A stretch of DNA of 64,000 nucleotides from Breoghania sp. (GTDB lineage: Bacteria; Pseudomonadota; Alphaproteobacteria; Rhizobiales; Stappiaceae), in NCBI RefSeq assembly GCF_030066895.1, contig NZ_JASJAV010000005.1, positions 1-64,000 of the forward strand, written 5' to 3'. Below, one piece after another: positions 21,967-31,412 of the stretch (positions are counted from its first letter, which is position 1; each line of letters starts with the position of its first letter). Under the pieces are notes generated by a model. That model was not told where the DNA came from. It saw only the letters and a program-made list of their open reading frames with translations, and searched no databases. A program made the translations under genes and the position numbers.

Positions 21967-21999
21967 AACAAAGAAAGTCGGCCGAAAGGGCCGACTTTC
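21967..21999 (-). terminator. Rho-independent terminator of metK
   Basis: A perfect 11-bp inverted repeat gaaagtcggcc / ggccgactttc (21973-21983 and 21989-21999) has a 5-base loop. On the minus strand it is followed by a T-rich stretch (TTTCTTTGTTT). It sits 39 bases past the metK stop and before the trmB start. Confidence 0.82.
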
Positions 22000-22037
22000 C
22001 GTATTCCGTTCACAAATCGTCCGTCGTGCCGAAAGGC

Positions 22038-23216
22038 TCAGGCGACGGCCGACTTGATGGCGTCCACCAGATCGGTCTTCTCCCAGGAGAAGCCGCCGTC
22101 GGCTTCCGGCTTGCGGCCGAAGTGGCCGTAGGCCGCCGTGCGGGCGTAGATCGGGCGGTTGAGCTGCAGGTGCTCGCGGATGCCGCGCGGTGTCAGGTTC
22201 ATGACCTCGCGCAGGACCTTCTCGAGCTTGGCCTCATCCACCTGGCCCGTGCCGTGCAGGTCGACATAGACCGACAGCGGCTCGGAAACGCCGATGGCGT
22301 AGGAGAGCTGGATGGTGCAACGCTCGGCCAGATCCGCGGCGACGACGTTCTTCGCGAGATAGCGGGAGGCATAAGCCGCGGAACGGTCGACCTTGGTGGG
22401 ATCCTTGCCGGAGAACGCGCCGCCACCGTGCGGGGCTGCGCCGCCGTAGGTGTCGACGATGATCTTGCGCCCGGTGAGGCCGCAGTCGCCGTCCGGACCG
22501 CCGATGACGAACTTGCCCGTCGGGTTGACGTGCCATTCCGTCTCGCTGGACAGCCAGCCGTCCGGCAGGGTCTGGGTGATGTAGGGCTCGACGAGCTTGC
22601 GTACGTCCGCCGAAGTCATGCTCGGGTCGGTGTGCTGCGTCGACAGGACGACGGAAGTAATGCCGACCGGCTTGCCGTCGACGTACTTCACCGTGACCTG
22701 GCTCTTGGCGTCGGGGCCGAGCAGGGGCTCGCGACCGGACTTGCGGGTATTCGCCAGAACCTTGAGGATCTTGTGCGAGAAATGGATCGGAGCCGGCATC
22801 AGGTCTTCGGTTTCCTTGCAGGCGTAGCCGAACATGATGCCCTGGTCGCCCGCGCCTTCGTCCTTGTTGCCGGCGCTGTCGACGCCCTGGGCAATGTCGG
22901 CGGACTGGCTGTGCAGATGCACGTCGACGTCTGCGGCCGCCCAGTTGAAGCCTTCCTGCTCGTAACCGATATCCTTCACCGCGAGGCGCGCCAGATGCGC
23001 GATATATTCGTGGGTGATCTCTTTCGGGCCGCGGGTCTCGCCCGCAATCAAGATCTTGTTGGTGGTGGCCAGGGTCTCACATGCGACGCGCGCTTCCGAC
23101 ATGGCTGCGAGGAATGCGTCCACGACGGTATCGGAGATACGGTCACAGACCTTGTCCGGGTGCCCCTCGGACACCGATTCGCTGGTGAAGAGATAGTCTT
23201 TGCGGGCCAATTTCAC
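22038..23216 (-). CDS. metK: S-adenosylmethionine synthetase
   Basis: MetK makes SAM from methionine and ATP. The 392-residue enzyme begins at a GTG (23216) after the ribosome site AGAAGGACC, giving the usual start [28 protein letters not shown]. Catalytic signatures are [17 protein letters not shown] and the P-loop-like [19 protein letters not shown]. No in-frame ATG lies at the expected start, so the GTG assignment is well supported. A TTGACC hexamer at 23303-23308 on the minus strand may be a -35 element, but the -10 is weak. I looked for a SAM riboswitch in the leader and did not recognise one. It is a single-gene transcript judged by the downstream terminator. Confidence 0.97.
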   Translation of the reverse strand: MKLARKDYLFTSESVSEGHPDKVCDRISDTVVDAFLAAMSEARVACETLATTNKILIAGETRGPKEITHEYIAHLARLAVKDIGYEQEGFNWAAADVDVHLHSQSADIAQGVDSAGNKDEGAGDQGIMFGYACKETEDLMPAPIHFSHKILKVLANTRKSGREPLLGPDAKSQVTVKYVDGKPVGITSVVLSTQHTDPSMTSADVRKLVEPYITQTLPDGWLSSETEWHVNPTGKFVIGGPDGDCGLTGRKIIVDTYGGAAPHGGGAFSGKDPTKVDRSAAYASRYLAKNVVAADLAERCTIQLSYAIGVSEPLSVYVDLHGTGQVDEAKLEKVLREVMNLTPRGIREHLQLNRPIYARTAAYGHFGRKPEADGGFSWEKTDLVDAIKSAVA

Positions 23217-23493
23217 GGTCCTTCTGGGAAATAGTTTGTAGGATTGCCAAAGGACGAGAGTCCGTCCGGAGGCCCAAACGAAGTTGCAGGGATTGACAGG
23301 AAGGTCAAGTCCCGTGAGGGCCGTTCCGTTCCGCGAACAGGTTGCAAAATCGTTTGTCATGGTAAGTAAAGCCGAAGAATTCTGCGGCACAGGGGAGACC
23401 GGCGGGGTAGAGATCGCCGTGCTCACCTTCGCATGCAAATGCGAAGGGAGCCGTCTCGATCGGCGATTTCACGCAATGTGATGAAAACGCGGC

Positions 23494-23902
23494 TCATCTT
23501 TCCTCGCCCGCCATGGCGGGCACCAGATCGACGATGCGACGGCGGACCCGGCTGTCCTCGATACGCACGAAGGCGCGATTGAGGGCCAGATCTTCGGAGC
23601 TTGGACAGGAAATCGACGACATAGGAGGTGGGCTGAGCCTCGGCGAAACCGGCCGGCTCGTCGGGCGAACCCGGAGCGTCCTCGAAGAAGAAAGAAATCG
23701 GCACCCTCAGGATGGTGGAGATGTGCTGCAACCGGCTGGCGCCCACCCGATTCGTGCCCTTTTCGTATTTCTGGATCTGCTGAAAGGTGATCCCCAGACT
23801 CTCGCCCAGCTTCTCCTGGGACATACAGAGCATCATGCGCCTAAGTCGGATGTGACTCCTAACATGGACGTCGATGGGGTTGGGTGCTTTTTTACTGGGC
23901 AT
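23494..23902 (-). pseudogene. XRE-family regulator beside metK, one-base insertion
   Basis: This is a helix-turn-helix (Cro/C1) regulator of the type often found between lnt and metK in Hyphomicrobiales. The ATG at 23902 (MPSKKAPNPIDVHVRSHIRL) leads into a complete HTH: MMLCMSQEKLGESLGITFQQIQKYEKGTNRVGASRLQHIS. After SYVVDFLS one extra base near 23601 shifts the frame. Removing it restores SSSEDLALNRAFVRIEDSRVRR and an ending at the TGA at 23494-23496. The unshifted frame instead runs on to 23423. The HTH domain could still be made; only about the last 35 residues are altered, so some activity is possible. The genuine length would be about 135 residues. Confidence 0.78.
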
Positions 23903-24539
23903 TTTTCGCCTTCATTGTTTTGGCCAAAGTCTTCGGCAGTCCCCGGTTCGCCCGGAGCATCCTCGACGATGAAAGTCGCTGGTGCACGGACAGCGGACCG
24001 AACGTGACGGCAACGGCATGTTGCGACGACCCTTGGCCGTTGCGGGTATTCCCCTCTTCACCTTTGCGGATCCGTCTCCACGTTCTCCTCTTCAGCCTCC
24101 ACACTTCCTGTTTCGCCAACCCCGCCCGATCTCACGCCTTAACGACTCGCGGTTCGGCGCGCGCAGCATCCGAACCCGACCCGTCAGAAACCACGATCTC
24201 TTCCGCTACAACATCGACGACACACCGGCCTATGCCTCAAGGACATTGCCCAGACCGCTTCGGGTCCGCTCCCGGCCTTGGGCGGCCGCTGCCAAAGGCG
24301 TCGGAACGGTTTCAAGGTAAAAACGGCGCTTTTGTGCTGGCATTACGAACCTCCATTGTTTTACCAACCGCGCCTCTACCTGCGACGGATTGGACATAAC
24401 ACGAAAATTCGCACAACCCGACGCTCGGTCAGGATGCGTAGACGTGTTTGGATCCGTCACAGAGTCACGTGCGACGAGCAAATAATGCCCGCTGCAACAC
24501 CCCCTCGTCAATTCCTGCAATTTGCTGCGTTTTGTCCAC
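23903..24539. other. 637-base gap between the XRE gene and lnt, no confident gene
   Basis: On the minus strand a good ribosome site (GGAGGT) stands 5 bases before an ATG at about 24340 that opens only a 37-codon frame (MPAQKRRFYLETVPTP). Further downstream, another minus-strand frame gives the acidic stretch SVEAEEENVETDPQR, and a third gives FIVEDAPGEPGTAEDFGQNNEGE. These may be pieces of one small charged protein broken by frameshifts, but I recognise no family. No repeats or RNA genes are seen. Confidence 0.3.
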
Positions 24540-26174
24540 TCACATCAGATAATTAAATTGCGGCGTCGATGCCCGCAGCCGGGCATAGCCGGCGGCCGAG
24601 AAAACAAGCAGCAATGCAATGGCGAGCGGCCAATCACCGACCTCTACGTAAACCGTCGGCAGATCGGCGCCGGGCAGGTTCGCGTCGAAAGCGCCGGACC
24701 GGCCGAGCGGCAATTGCGCACGGATACGTCCGCGCGCGTCGATCACGGCCGAGATCCCGGTATTGGCGTCACGCACCATCGGCAGGCCTTCCTCCACGGC
24801 CCGCAGTCGAGCCTGACGAAGGTGCTGATGGGGTCCGGGCGCATCGCCAAACCAGGCGTCGTTGGTGAGGTTCAGGAGTGAGCCGGGACGATCGCCGCGA
24901 TCGGCCACGGCTCCGGGGAAAATGGCTTCGTAGCAGATCAGCGGCGAGAGTTCCGGTGCGCCGGGGGGCGTCAGTTCGCGATGGCGGAAACCGGGCGTGA
25001 AGCCGCCAGGCACGCGCACCATGTTCTCAAGCCCCAGCCGGGTGAGCAGACCGCGCAGGGGCAGGTACTCGCCGAACGGCACCAGATGCACCTTGTCATA
25101 GGCATCGACGATCGTGCCGTCGCCGTTGATCACGTAAATCGAATTATAGAAATCGGCCTCGCGGCCGGGCGTACCGCCATTTGCCGCCGGTTCGGCGCGC
25201 ACCGCGCCGGTGATCAGCACCGTGTTTTCCGGCAGCAGCGCCTCGATGGAGGCGAGTGCGCCGGGTTCCTGGGTCAGGATGAAGGGAAAGGCCGATTCCG
25301 GCCAGATCACGTGGGTGATCTTGTCGAGACGATCCTCGTTCGGCCCGAGCGGCTGGGAGGACAGATCGAGATAGCGTTCGAAAATCCACTGGACGTTGCC
25401 CGGAGCCCATTTTTCCACCTGCGGAATATCGGGCTGAACGATGCGCAGACGCACGTTGGCCACGTCGGCAGGCGCCGGCTCGTTCAGCCTGTAGGCGCCG
25501 TAGCCGAGGCTTGCGGCAAAGAGCAGGGCAACGGCGCCGAGGAACGCGAAACGATGGAGCAGACGTTCGGCATCCGCCAGCACTGCGGGCGCGGCAAAGA
25601 CCAGGACGGAGAGAAACCCGAGACCGTAGATGCCGACGAGCGCGGCGGGCTGCATCATCAGCGTGTTGGCGGCGAAACCGTAGCCGATGGCATTCCATGG
25701 AAAGCCCGTCAGCACATGGCCGCGCAGCCATTCCGCTCCCGACAGGGTGGCGGCCAGCACGAGGATGCGCAGCGGACCTTCGATCCAGAGGAGGCGGGCC
25801 ACCACCGCAGCCCCTGCCCAGAAGAGCGCCAGTCCCGCCGGCATGGCCAGGACCGCGAAGGGCATCATCCAGGCGAAATCATCCGCCTCCACCAGAAAGG
25901 CGGAGCCGATCCACCACAGTCCGGCCAGGAAATAGCCGAAGCCGAACCACCAGCCGACGGCGGCCGCAGCCCTTAGCGCGCGCGACTTTCCGCCCTCGTT
26001 TTTCGCCACGGTGGAATCTATCAGCCAGACCAAACCGGGAAAGGACAGCCACAGAACGAAGAACAAGTCGAAGGGCGCCTGACACAGAGCCGCGAGGCAG
26101 CCCAGCACGAAGGCCGCGCCCCAGCGCCGCCAACCCCAGCTCAAGATCAGCCCATCGACCAGGCTCTGGATCAT
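24540..26174 (-). CDS. lnt: Apolipoprotein N-acyltransferase
   Basis: Lnt adds the third acyl chain to the N-terminal cysteine of lipoproteins at the outer face of the inner membrane. The 544-residue protein (ATG 26174, MIQSLVDGLILSWGWRRWG) has about six N-terminal membrane segments and then a nitrilase-like domain. The catalytic triad region is visible: glutamate in VIWPESAFPFIL, lysine in YDKVHLVPFGEYLPLR and cysteine in LSPLICYEAIFPG. Also present is NLTNDAWFG. One more membrane helix follows at the end. Upstream in-frame starts exist, but this one begins at the expected hydrophobic region. In relatives lnt directly follows corC; here a 5-kb accessory insert separates them. Confidence 0.95.
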   Translation of the reverse strand: MIQSLVDGLILSWGWRRWGAAFVLGCLAALCQAPFDLFFVLWLSFPGLVWLIDSTVAKNEGGKSRALRAAAAVGWWFGFGYFLAGLWWIGSAFLVEADDFAWMMPFAVLAMPAGLALFWAGAAVVARLLWIEGPLRILVLAATLSGAEWLRGHVLTGFPWNAIGYGFAANTLMMQPAALVGIYGLGFLSVLVFAAPAVLADAERLLHRFAFLGAVALLFAASLGYGAYRLNEPAPADVANVRLRIVQPDIPQVEKWAPGNVQWIFERYLDLSSQPLGPNEDRLDKITHVIWPESAFPFILTQEPGALASIEALLPENTVLITGAVRAEPAANGGTPGREADFYNSIYVINGDGTIVDAYDKVHLVPFGEYLPLRGLLTRLGLENMVRVPGGFTPGFRHRELTPPGAPELSPLICYEAIFPGAVADRGDRPGSLLNLTNDAWFGDAPGPHQHLRQARLRAVEEGLPMVRDANTGISAVIDARGRIRAQLPLGRSGAFDANLPGADLPTVYVEVGDWPLAIALLLVFSAAGYARLRASTPQFNYLM

Positions 26175-26530
26175 CAAAACGTCCCGAATCAATCTTTGCG
26201 CAGGCGAGCGCATGATGTGCGCGGGCGGATACATGCGGTCAAGAGTGCGCCCCTTTGGGGGCGGGCCCGCAGACCGGTTCCCTCGCAGGGACATGCCCGT
26301 TCGTTCAAAAGGACGAGCCCATTCCTTTGCAAGGACACGAATATCGCAGGGAGGGAAAGGAATATATTAGAGTTTCAATGCTACGCAGGCTTGGATTGAG
26401 CCTCACCGAGGCTATCGTCGTGATTTAGCCGAGGGCATGCGCGGGGCTCCCGACCGGTTCGTTCCATCGGAACCGGCGGAGTGCGACTTGCGCGACCCTT
26501 TCCTCGTTTTCAGCGCGCCGGGACTGTCAA

Positions 26531-27743
26531 ATGCGGGCCGCCTCCATAATCGTCGATGCGAAATCTCCAGACTCTCTTTACTCGCAATTCAGAAGCGAAC
26601 TCGACAAGACCGACATTGACGCGGATCTCGTCTTCGCCTTCTACGGCCCGGATCACGACGGCAGCCTGATCGCCCGACTCGCCGTGGACCGTTTTCCGGA
26701 TGCGGCACTGATCGGGGGAAGTTCTTCGGGCGGCGTGATGGACCAGCACGGCCCGCACACCCGGCAATCGGCAGGAATGCTGCTGATCGAGGACCCGGAC
26801 GGCGATTTCAGAGCCGCCTCCCAACCGCTTGGCAATGATCCGGCCGGAGCCGCCGAAGCGGCCCTGCGCACGGCGCTTGAAAATGCCGAATGCACCGGGG
26901 AACTGCCGGAACTGATCTGGACCTATCAGGCGCCGGGTCAGGAGGAAGACGTGATCGCCGGGCTCAAGCGCGTGGTCGGTAACCGTTGTCCGCTCGTCGG
27001 CGGAAGCTCGGCGGACGAGTGCATGGAAGGCCGGTGGAGCCAGATCTCCAGGGACGGGGTGACGCAGGACTCGGTGGTCGTATGCGTGCTGTTTCCCTCA
27101 AAGCCGCTCGGCCACGGGTTCCAGGGTGGCTATGAACCCAAGGGCCATGCGGGCCCCGTTACGCGGATCGACGGCGGGCGCGTCACCAAGGTGGAAGGCC
27201 CGCGCCGCAGCCGAACCATTCTTGAAATCAACGGGAAGCCCGCGGCTTCTGTCTATAACGGCTGGATCGACGGACAGTTGAGCGAGATGCTCGCAGAGGG
27301 CGGCAATGTGCTGGCCCGGACGAACATGGCGCCACTGTCGATCTTCGCCGGTAACGAAAAGGGCGTCGACCAGTTTCTGCTGGTCCATCCGCAGAGCATC
27401 CGCCCCGACGGGGCGTTGACGACCTTTGCGGAAGTGGAGGAAGGCAGCGAAATCTACTGCATGCGGGGGGAACGCGGAACATCTGATCCAGCGCACAGGC
27501 CGCGTTTCACGCCAGATCGTGAAACAGATCCCGGATCATCCGCCGGCCGCAGCCCTGGTCGTCTGTTGCGGCGGGTGCCGCATGGCGGTCAACGAGCACA
27601 TCGCGGATCTGTCGGACTGCCTGAAAACGGAACTTCACGACACCCCGACCATGGTCTGTTTCACCTTCGGCGAACAGGGGCCCGTCCTCGGCGTCAACAA
27701 GCATGGCAATCTGATGATTTCAGCCATCGTGTTCGGAGCCTGA
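26531..27743 (+). pseudogene. FIST-domain sensory protein, one frameshift
   Basis: FIST proteins are presumed small-molecule sensors often encoded beside signalling proteins. This one has FIST_N (about residues 20-200; FAFYGPDHDGSLIARLAVDRF, GGSSSGGVMDQHG, LVGGSSADECMEG) and FIST_C. The frame breaks near 27472 in a run of six G (after EIYCMRG); the next frame continues NAEHLIQRTGRVSRQIVKQI, CCGGCRMAVNEHIADL and GVNKHGNLMISAIVFGA to 27743. It is four bases upstream of a GGDEF-EAL gene, a common pairing. The single homopolymer lesion means this break is the one most likely to be a reading error or a reversible slip. Confidence 0.8.
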
Positions 27744-27746
27744 GCC

Positions 27747-29617
27747 ATGCACAGGATCCAGTCCATCAAAACGCCGCGCGACATCCTGCTGGATCTTCAG
27801 CACGAGAACACGTCGCTGTACATCCAGGCATCCCAGGCGAAACTGCTGTTTTCCGCCCTGCAATCGCTCTTGGCGCTGGATGACGGCAACGATCCCTTTC
27901 AGATCGTCTTCGCCGCCTTGCGCGACGTCTTCGATTTCGAGATCGCCTCCGCGCTGGTGTCGAGGAGGATGACACCCTCGACTACATCGCCTCCACCGCG
28001 CACGAACTCATGGATACGCGCTGGGAAAAGACGAGACTCATGCGCAAGGTCATGGGGGGACGGGTAGCAGCGCTGATCGAGGGCAGCACCCTTTCCCCCC
28101 CATTCCCGGGCGCCCGGCGCTGGTGACGACGAACCAGCCGGCCCTTTTCCTGCCGATCCGCCTTGAGGAAAAGCGCGGCGTGATCGCGCTCTTGCGCGCA
28201 CACGGACGGGACGGATTTTCGCGCGACGACATCGCGCTCGGCGAGCGGTTCGCGCTGCTGGCCTCCCATGCGCTCAGCATCCGCCGTCGCCACCTGAGCG
28301 AGACGGAAAACCAGCGGCTGCAGGAACTGACGCGCATTCTGGAACATCGCGCCTATCACGACGATCTGACCGGCGTCGACAACCGAACCAAGATGGAGAA
28401 GTTCGGCAGCAAGGCGCTGGCGGAGCGGTGATCGAACGAGCTGATCGCGCTGGTCTTCATCGATGTCGATCGCTTCAAGCGGATCAACGACTATTTCGGC
28501 CACGAGACCAGCGATGCGCTGTTGAAGCGGCTGGCTGCCTGCATGTCGGCGGCGAGCGAACAGGACTGCGTGGCGCGGATCAGCGGCGACGAGTTCGTCA
28601 TGCTGATCACCCGGCTTGAGGATGAGGAAAGTGCGGCGGAGCGGGTGCGCCGTTCACGTGCTGGGCGATACGCCCATCGAGGTGAACGACCTCCATCGGC
28701 GTCAACCTGTGCCCATATAACGGCCGGGATTTCCAGGAACTGCGCCACAACGCGGATTTCGCCATGTACCGCTCCAAAGCGGAGCGGCGCGGGGCGGCCT
28801 TCTTCTTCTCGCAGGAGATGCGATCTCTACAGCTCCATGCAGCTGGAACGGCTGCTGCGCGAGGCGGTGGAACAGAAGGCCTTCGAGGCGGCGTTGCAGC
28901 CCAAGGTGCGCATCGCCGATCGCAAGGTCGTCGGCTTCGAGGCCCTGGCGCGAGGCGGACGGAACGCTGCGCTCACCCGCCGAATTCATCCGCGCGGCGA
29001 CCGAACTGGGGCTGCTCAACGCCGTCACCTTCGCGGTAACGGAGGATGCGCTTGCCGCATTCGACGTGCTCGACCCGCGTTTCGGCCCCGACACCTCGAT
29101 TTCTCTCAACATTGCCGGGGTTCAGGCAAACGATCCGACCTTCATGTCGGAACTGGTGGCCCGCGTTGCGGGCACCGGGCGGGCAAGCCGTCTGATCCTG
29201 GAGCTGACCGAAGACGCGATGGTGCAGGCCCCGCAGTTCCACGCCCTCATCCAGCCAATGTTGAGCGCGGCGGGCATCCGGGTTGTAATCGACGATTTCG
29301 GGACGGGGTATTCCTCGCTCTCGGTTCTGGCGGAGCTTGCGGCGGACGAATTGAAGATCGACTGCTCCTTCATCACCAACGTGCAGAACAACCCGGTCAA
29401 CCAGCGCATCCTGCGCGCCATCGAGAAGCTGGCCCACGCCATCGGCCTGCAGACGGTGGCGGAAGGCGTGGAGACGACCGAGGAACTCGCCTATCTGCAG
29501 GCGGAAAGCTCCGTCGACATCGTCCAGGGCTACTATTTCTCCGCCCCAATGGTGGCGGAAGAAATCCTGGAATGGACGGGACCGGATTCCAAACGCCGGG
29601 TCTACCGGATCGGGTAG
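27747..29617 (+). pseudogene. Cyclic-di-GMP GAF-like/GGDEF/EAL protein, about six frameshifts and one stop
   Basis: The gene would make a c-di-GMP turnover protein of about 620 residues. It has an N-terminal GAF-like sensory part (ALFLPIRLEEKRGVIALLR), then GGDEF (VFIDVDRFKRINDYFG, with the active site RISGDEFVML), then EAL (KVVGFEALARG, SLNIAGVQANDPTF, LELTEDAMVQAP, IDDFGTGYSSLSVL, QTVAEGVETTEE). The frame breaks near 27958, 28120, 28650, 28690, 28825 and 28955. An in-frame TGA stands at 28429-28431, between SKALAER and SNELIALVF. The signature SGDEF deviates from GGDEF. This is the most damaged gene in the window. Only the last ~180 residues (most of EAL) form one continuous frame. Confidence 0.85.
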
Positions 29618-29675
29618 GGACGGGGCATCAACGCATGTCCGGCGGTCGATCCATGATCGGGCGTGCCGAACGAGC

Positions 29676-30005
29676 TCAATCCTGCTGCTGCAGAACAGCT
29701 TTCAAGAAACCGGGAAAGCGCCGCTCCATCTCGCGCTCGCGCAAGGTGCTTAGCCGTGCCGTGCCCTCGTTGCGGGTCGAAATCACGCCTGCATTCCTGA
29801 GCACCTGAAAGTGATGGGTTGCCGTCGACTTGCTCACCGGCAGGTCCAGTCGGGTGCAGTTCGCCTCTCCCAGCCGCGCAAGGCCCTTCACGATCTTGAA
29901 GCGCACCGGATCGCCGAGAACGAGCAGCATTTCCTGCAACTCGATGGCATCCAGTGGGTCCGCCGCGTCGTCCCGGGCCTCGGCATTGTCGTTCAGCATG
30001 TCCAT
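29676..30005 (-). CDS. ArsR-family transcriptional repressor
   Basis: This is a small winged-helix repressor, 109 residues long. The HTH core reads LGDPVRFKIVKGLARLGEANCTRLDLPVSKSTATHHFQVLRNAGVISTRNEG. It lacks the ELCVCDL metal-binding motif of ArsR proper; the equivalent stretch is GEANCTRLDLPVSKS with one cysteine, so the signal may not be a metal. It is transcribed away from an MFS transporter gene, and a 13-bp inverted repeat lies between them, the usual design of a repressor controlling an exporter and itself. The gene is intact, its partner is not. Confidence 0.87.
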   Translation of the reverse strand: MDMLNDNAEARDDAADPLDAIELQEMLLVLGDPVRFKIVKGLARLGEANCTRLDLPVSKSTATHHFQVLRNAGVISTRNEGTARLSTLREREMERRFPGFLKAVLQQQD

Positions 30006-30049
30006 TGTGCCCCCTGGTTGAAGCCCCTTGCAATTGTTCGATCATCAGA

Positions 30050-30090
30050 ATAATTCGATTAAAATCGAAGTTTGATATTAATCGAATTAT
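30050..30090. promoter_or_regulatory. Inverted-repeat operator between ArsR and MFS genes
   Basis: Arms ataattcgattaa (30050-30062) and ttaatcgaattat (30078-30090) are exact reverse complements with a 15-base spacer, in an AT-rich pocket between divergent starts. A shorter partial copy, aatcgaag, lies in the spacer. The size and place fit an ArsR dimer site controlling both genes. Confidence 0.75.
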
Positions 30091-30152
30091 AGATCGTCCC
30101 GCACGTGCTTTCAAGCGGGCCGAAACGACACCCCATTGTCGAGAAACATCCC

Positions 30153-31356
30153 GTGATACCCGGAACAACGTCCGCTGCCGTGCGCCTGCCGCCGTTCTAC
30201 AGTCTCGTCGCGGCCACGATCCTGACCATCTGGCCGCAAACGCGCCGATCCCGCTCTACCCGCTATGGCAGGAAACGCTGGGCTTCCAGCCCAGTACGAT
30301 CAGCACGATCTTCGTTTGCTACAATGTCGGCGTCCTGATCTCGCTTTTCACATGCGGAGCGCTGACTGATACGTACGGGCCGCGCGCCATTCTGCTGCCG
30401 GCGCTGGCGATATCGCTGCTGGCCAATGCGATGTTTGCCTTCGCCGCGAGCCCCTTCATGCTTGAAATTGCAAGGTTTCTGATCGGCCTGACCGCGGGCG
30501 CCTTCTTCAGCGCGGGAACGGCGGCCATCATCCGCGCCGGACATGCGCGCAACGATGCCTACCCGGCGCTTTACGCAAGTCTCGGCACGATCCTCGGCTT
30601 CGGCCTCGGCCCCCTCATGTCGGGCGCTCTCGTGCAATACGCCCCTTGGCCGACGCATCTGGTCTTTGTCGTGTTCGCGGTGGCAATCGTTGTGCTCGGC
30701 ACGCTGTTTGTCGATCTGGCTGCCTCGGCAGGCTCCCAAACCCGGATCCGGCGACCGCCTGCAACTGCCCGGACTGCCGAAGAAAGGGCGCGCGATCATA
30801 GTCACCGCGCTCCTGACGTTTGCCAGACCTCTTACCAGCTCAGCCCTGTTCATCTCCCTCGCCCCGAGCATGATCGCCAACACACTGCACTATCACAGCG
30901 CGCTTCTGGCCGGTGCGATCAGTTTTCTGGTCTTCGGGGCCGGGGGCCCTGTGTCAGACGACGCTCAAGCGCATCCGCCCCGCCATCGCGGGCAAGATCG
31001 GCATCACGCTGACATTCCTTGCGCTGATCGCCGTCATTCTCGCCCAGGCGCAGGTGTCCGTGACGCTTTTCATCGTGTCGGCGGTGATGATGGGGTTCGG
31101 TCAAAGCCTGAGCCAATATGCCGGTCTCGTGCTGCTGAACGGAACGGCCCCGAACGACAAGCGCGCGGAGGTCAACGCGGCCTTCTTCCTCGGCGGCTAC
31201 GTGGCGGGCGGCAGTCTGGTGCTTCTTCTGGGGTTTGCGTCCGGTCCCCTCGGCCTGCTCGGCGGCAGCATGGTTTTCACCGCAGGCCGCACCGTCATTC
31301 TGTTGGCCGGTCTCATCGGATTGATGACATCAACCGGCAAACGCAGCAGGATCTGA
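30153..31356 (+). pseudogene. MFS transporter, three frameshifts
   Basis: This is a twelve-helix major facilitator superfamily protein, probably an exporter. The start is GTG 30153 or ATG 30105. Pieces in order: FYSLVAATILTIW, then after a shift near 30233 ANAPIPLYPLWQETLGFQPSTI, LISLFTCGALTDTYGPRAILLPAL and FLIGLTAGAFFSAGTAAIIR. After a shift near 30735 it reads LPKKGRAIIVTALLTFARPLTSSALF. After one near 30945 it reads TLTFLALIAVILAQAQ, GFGQSLSQYAGLVLLNGTAP and the end at 31356. The loop GALTDTYGPR is the family's motif between helices 2 and 3. The substrate is unknown. The regulator next door is intact. Confidence 0.82.
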
Positions 31357-31412
31357 ACCGAAACGAAGATGCCGGTCGCATGGAACACGCCCGGCTGATT
31401 TTATCCGCCGCC

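Noticed and set aside
23217..23493. SAM riboswitch in the metK leader
   Set aside because: I compared the leader by eye with the SAM-II type and saw no matching core. A covariance-model search would be needed to exclude other SAM classes.
23930..23990. Second copy of the XRE gene upstream of the first
   Set aside because: A short stretch (cccggagcatcctcgacgat) resembles part of the XRE gene, but the similarity does not extend far enough to be a duplicate.
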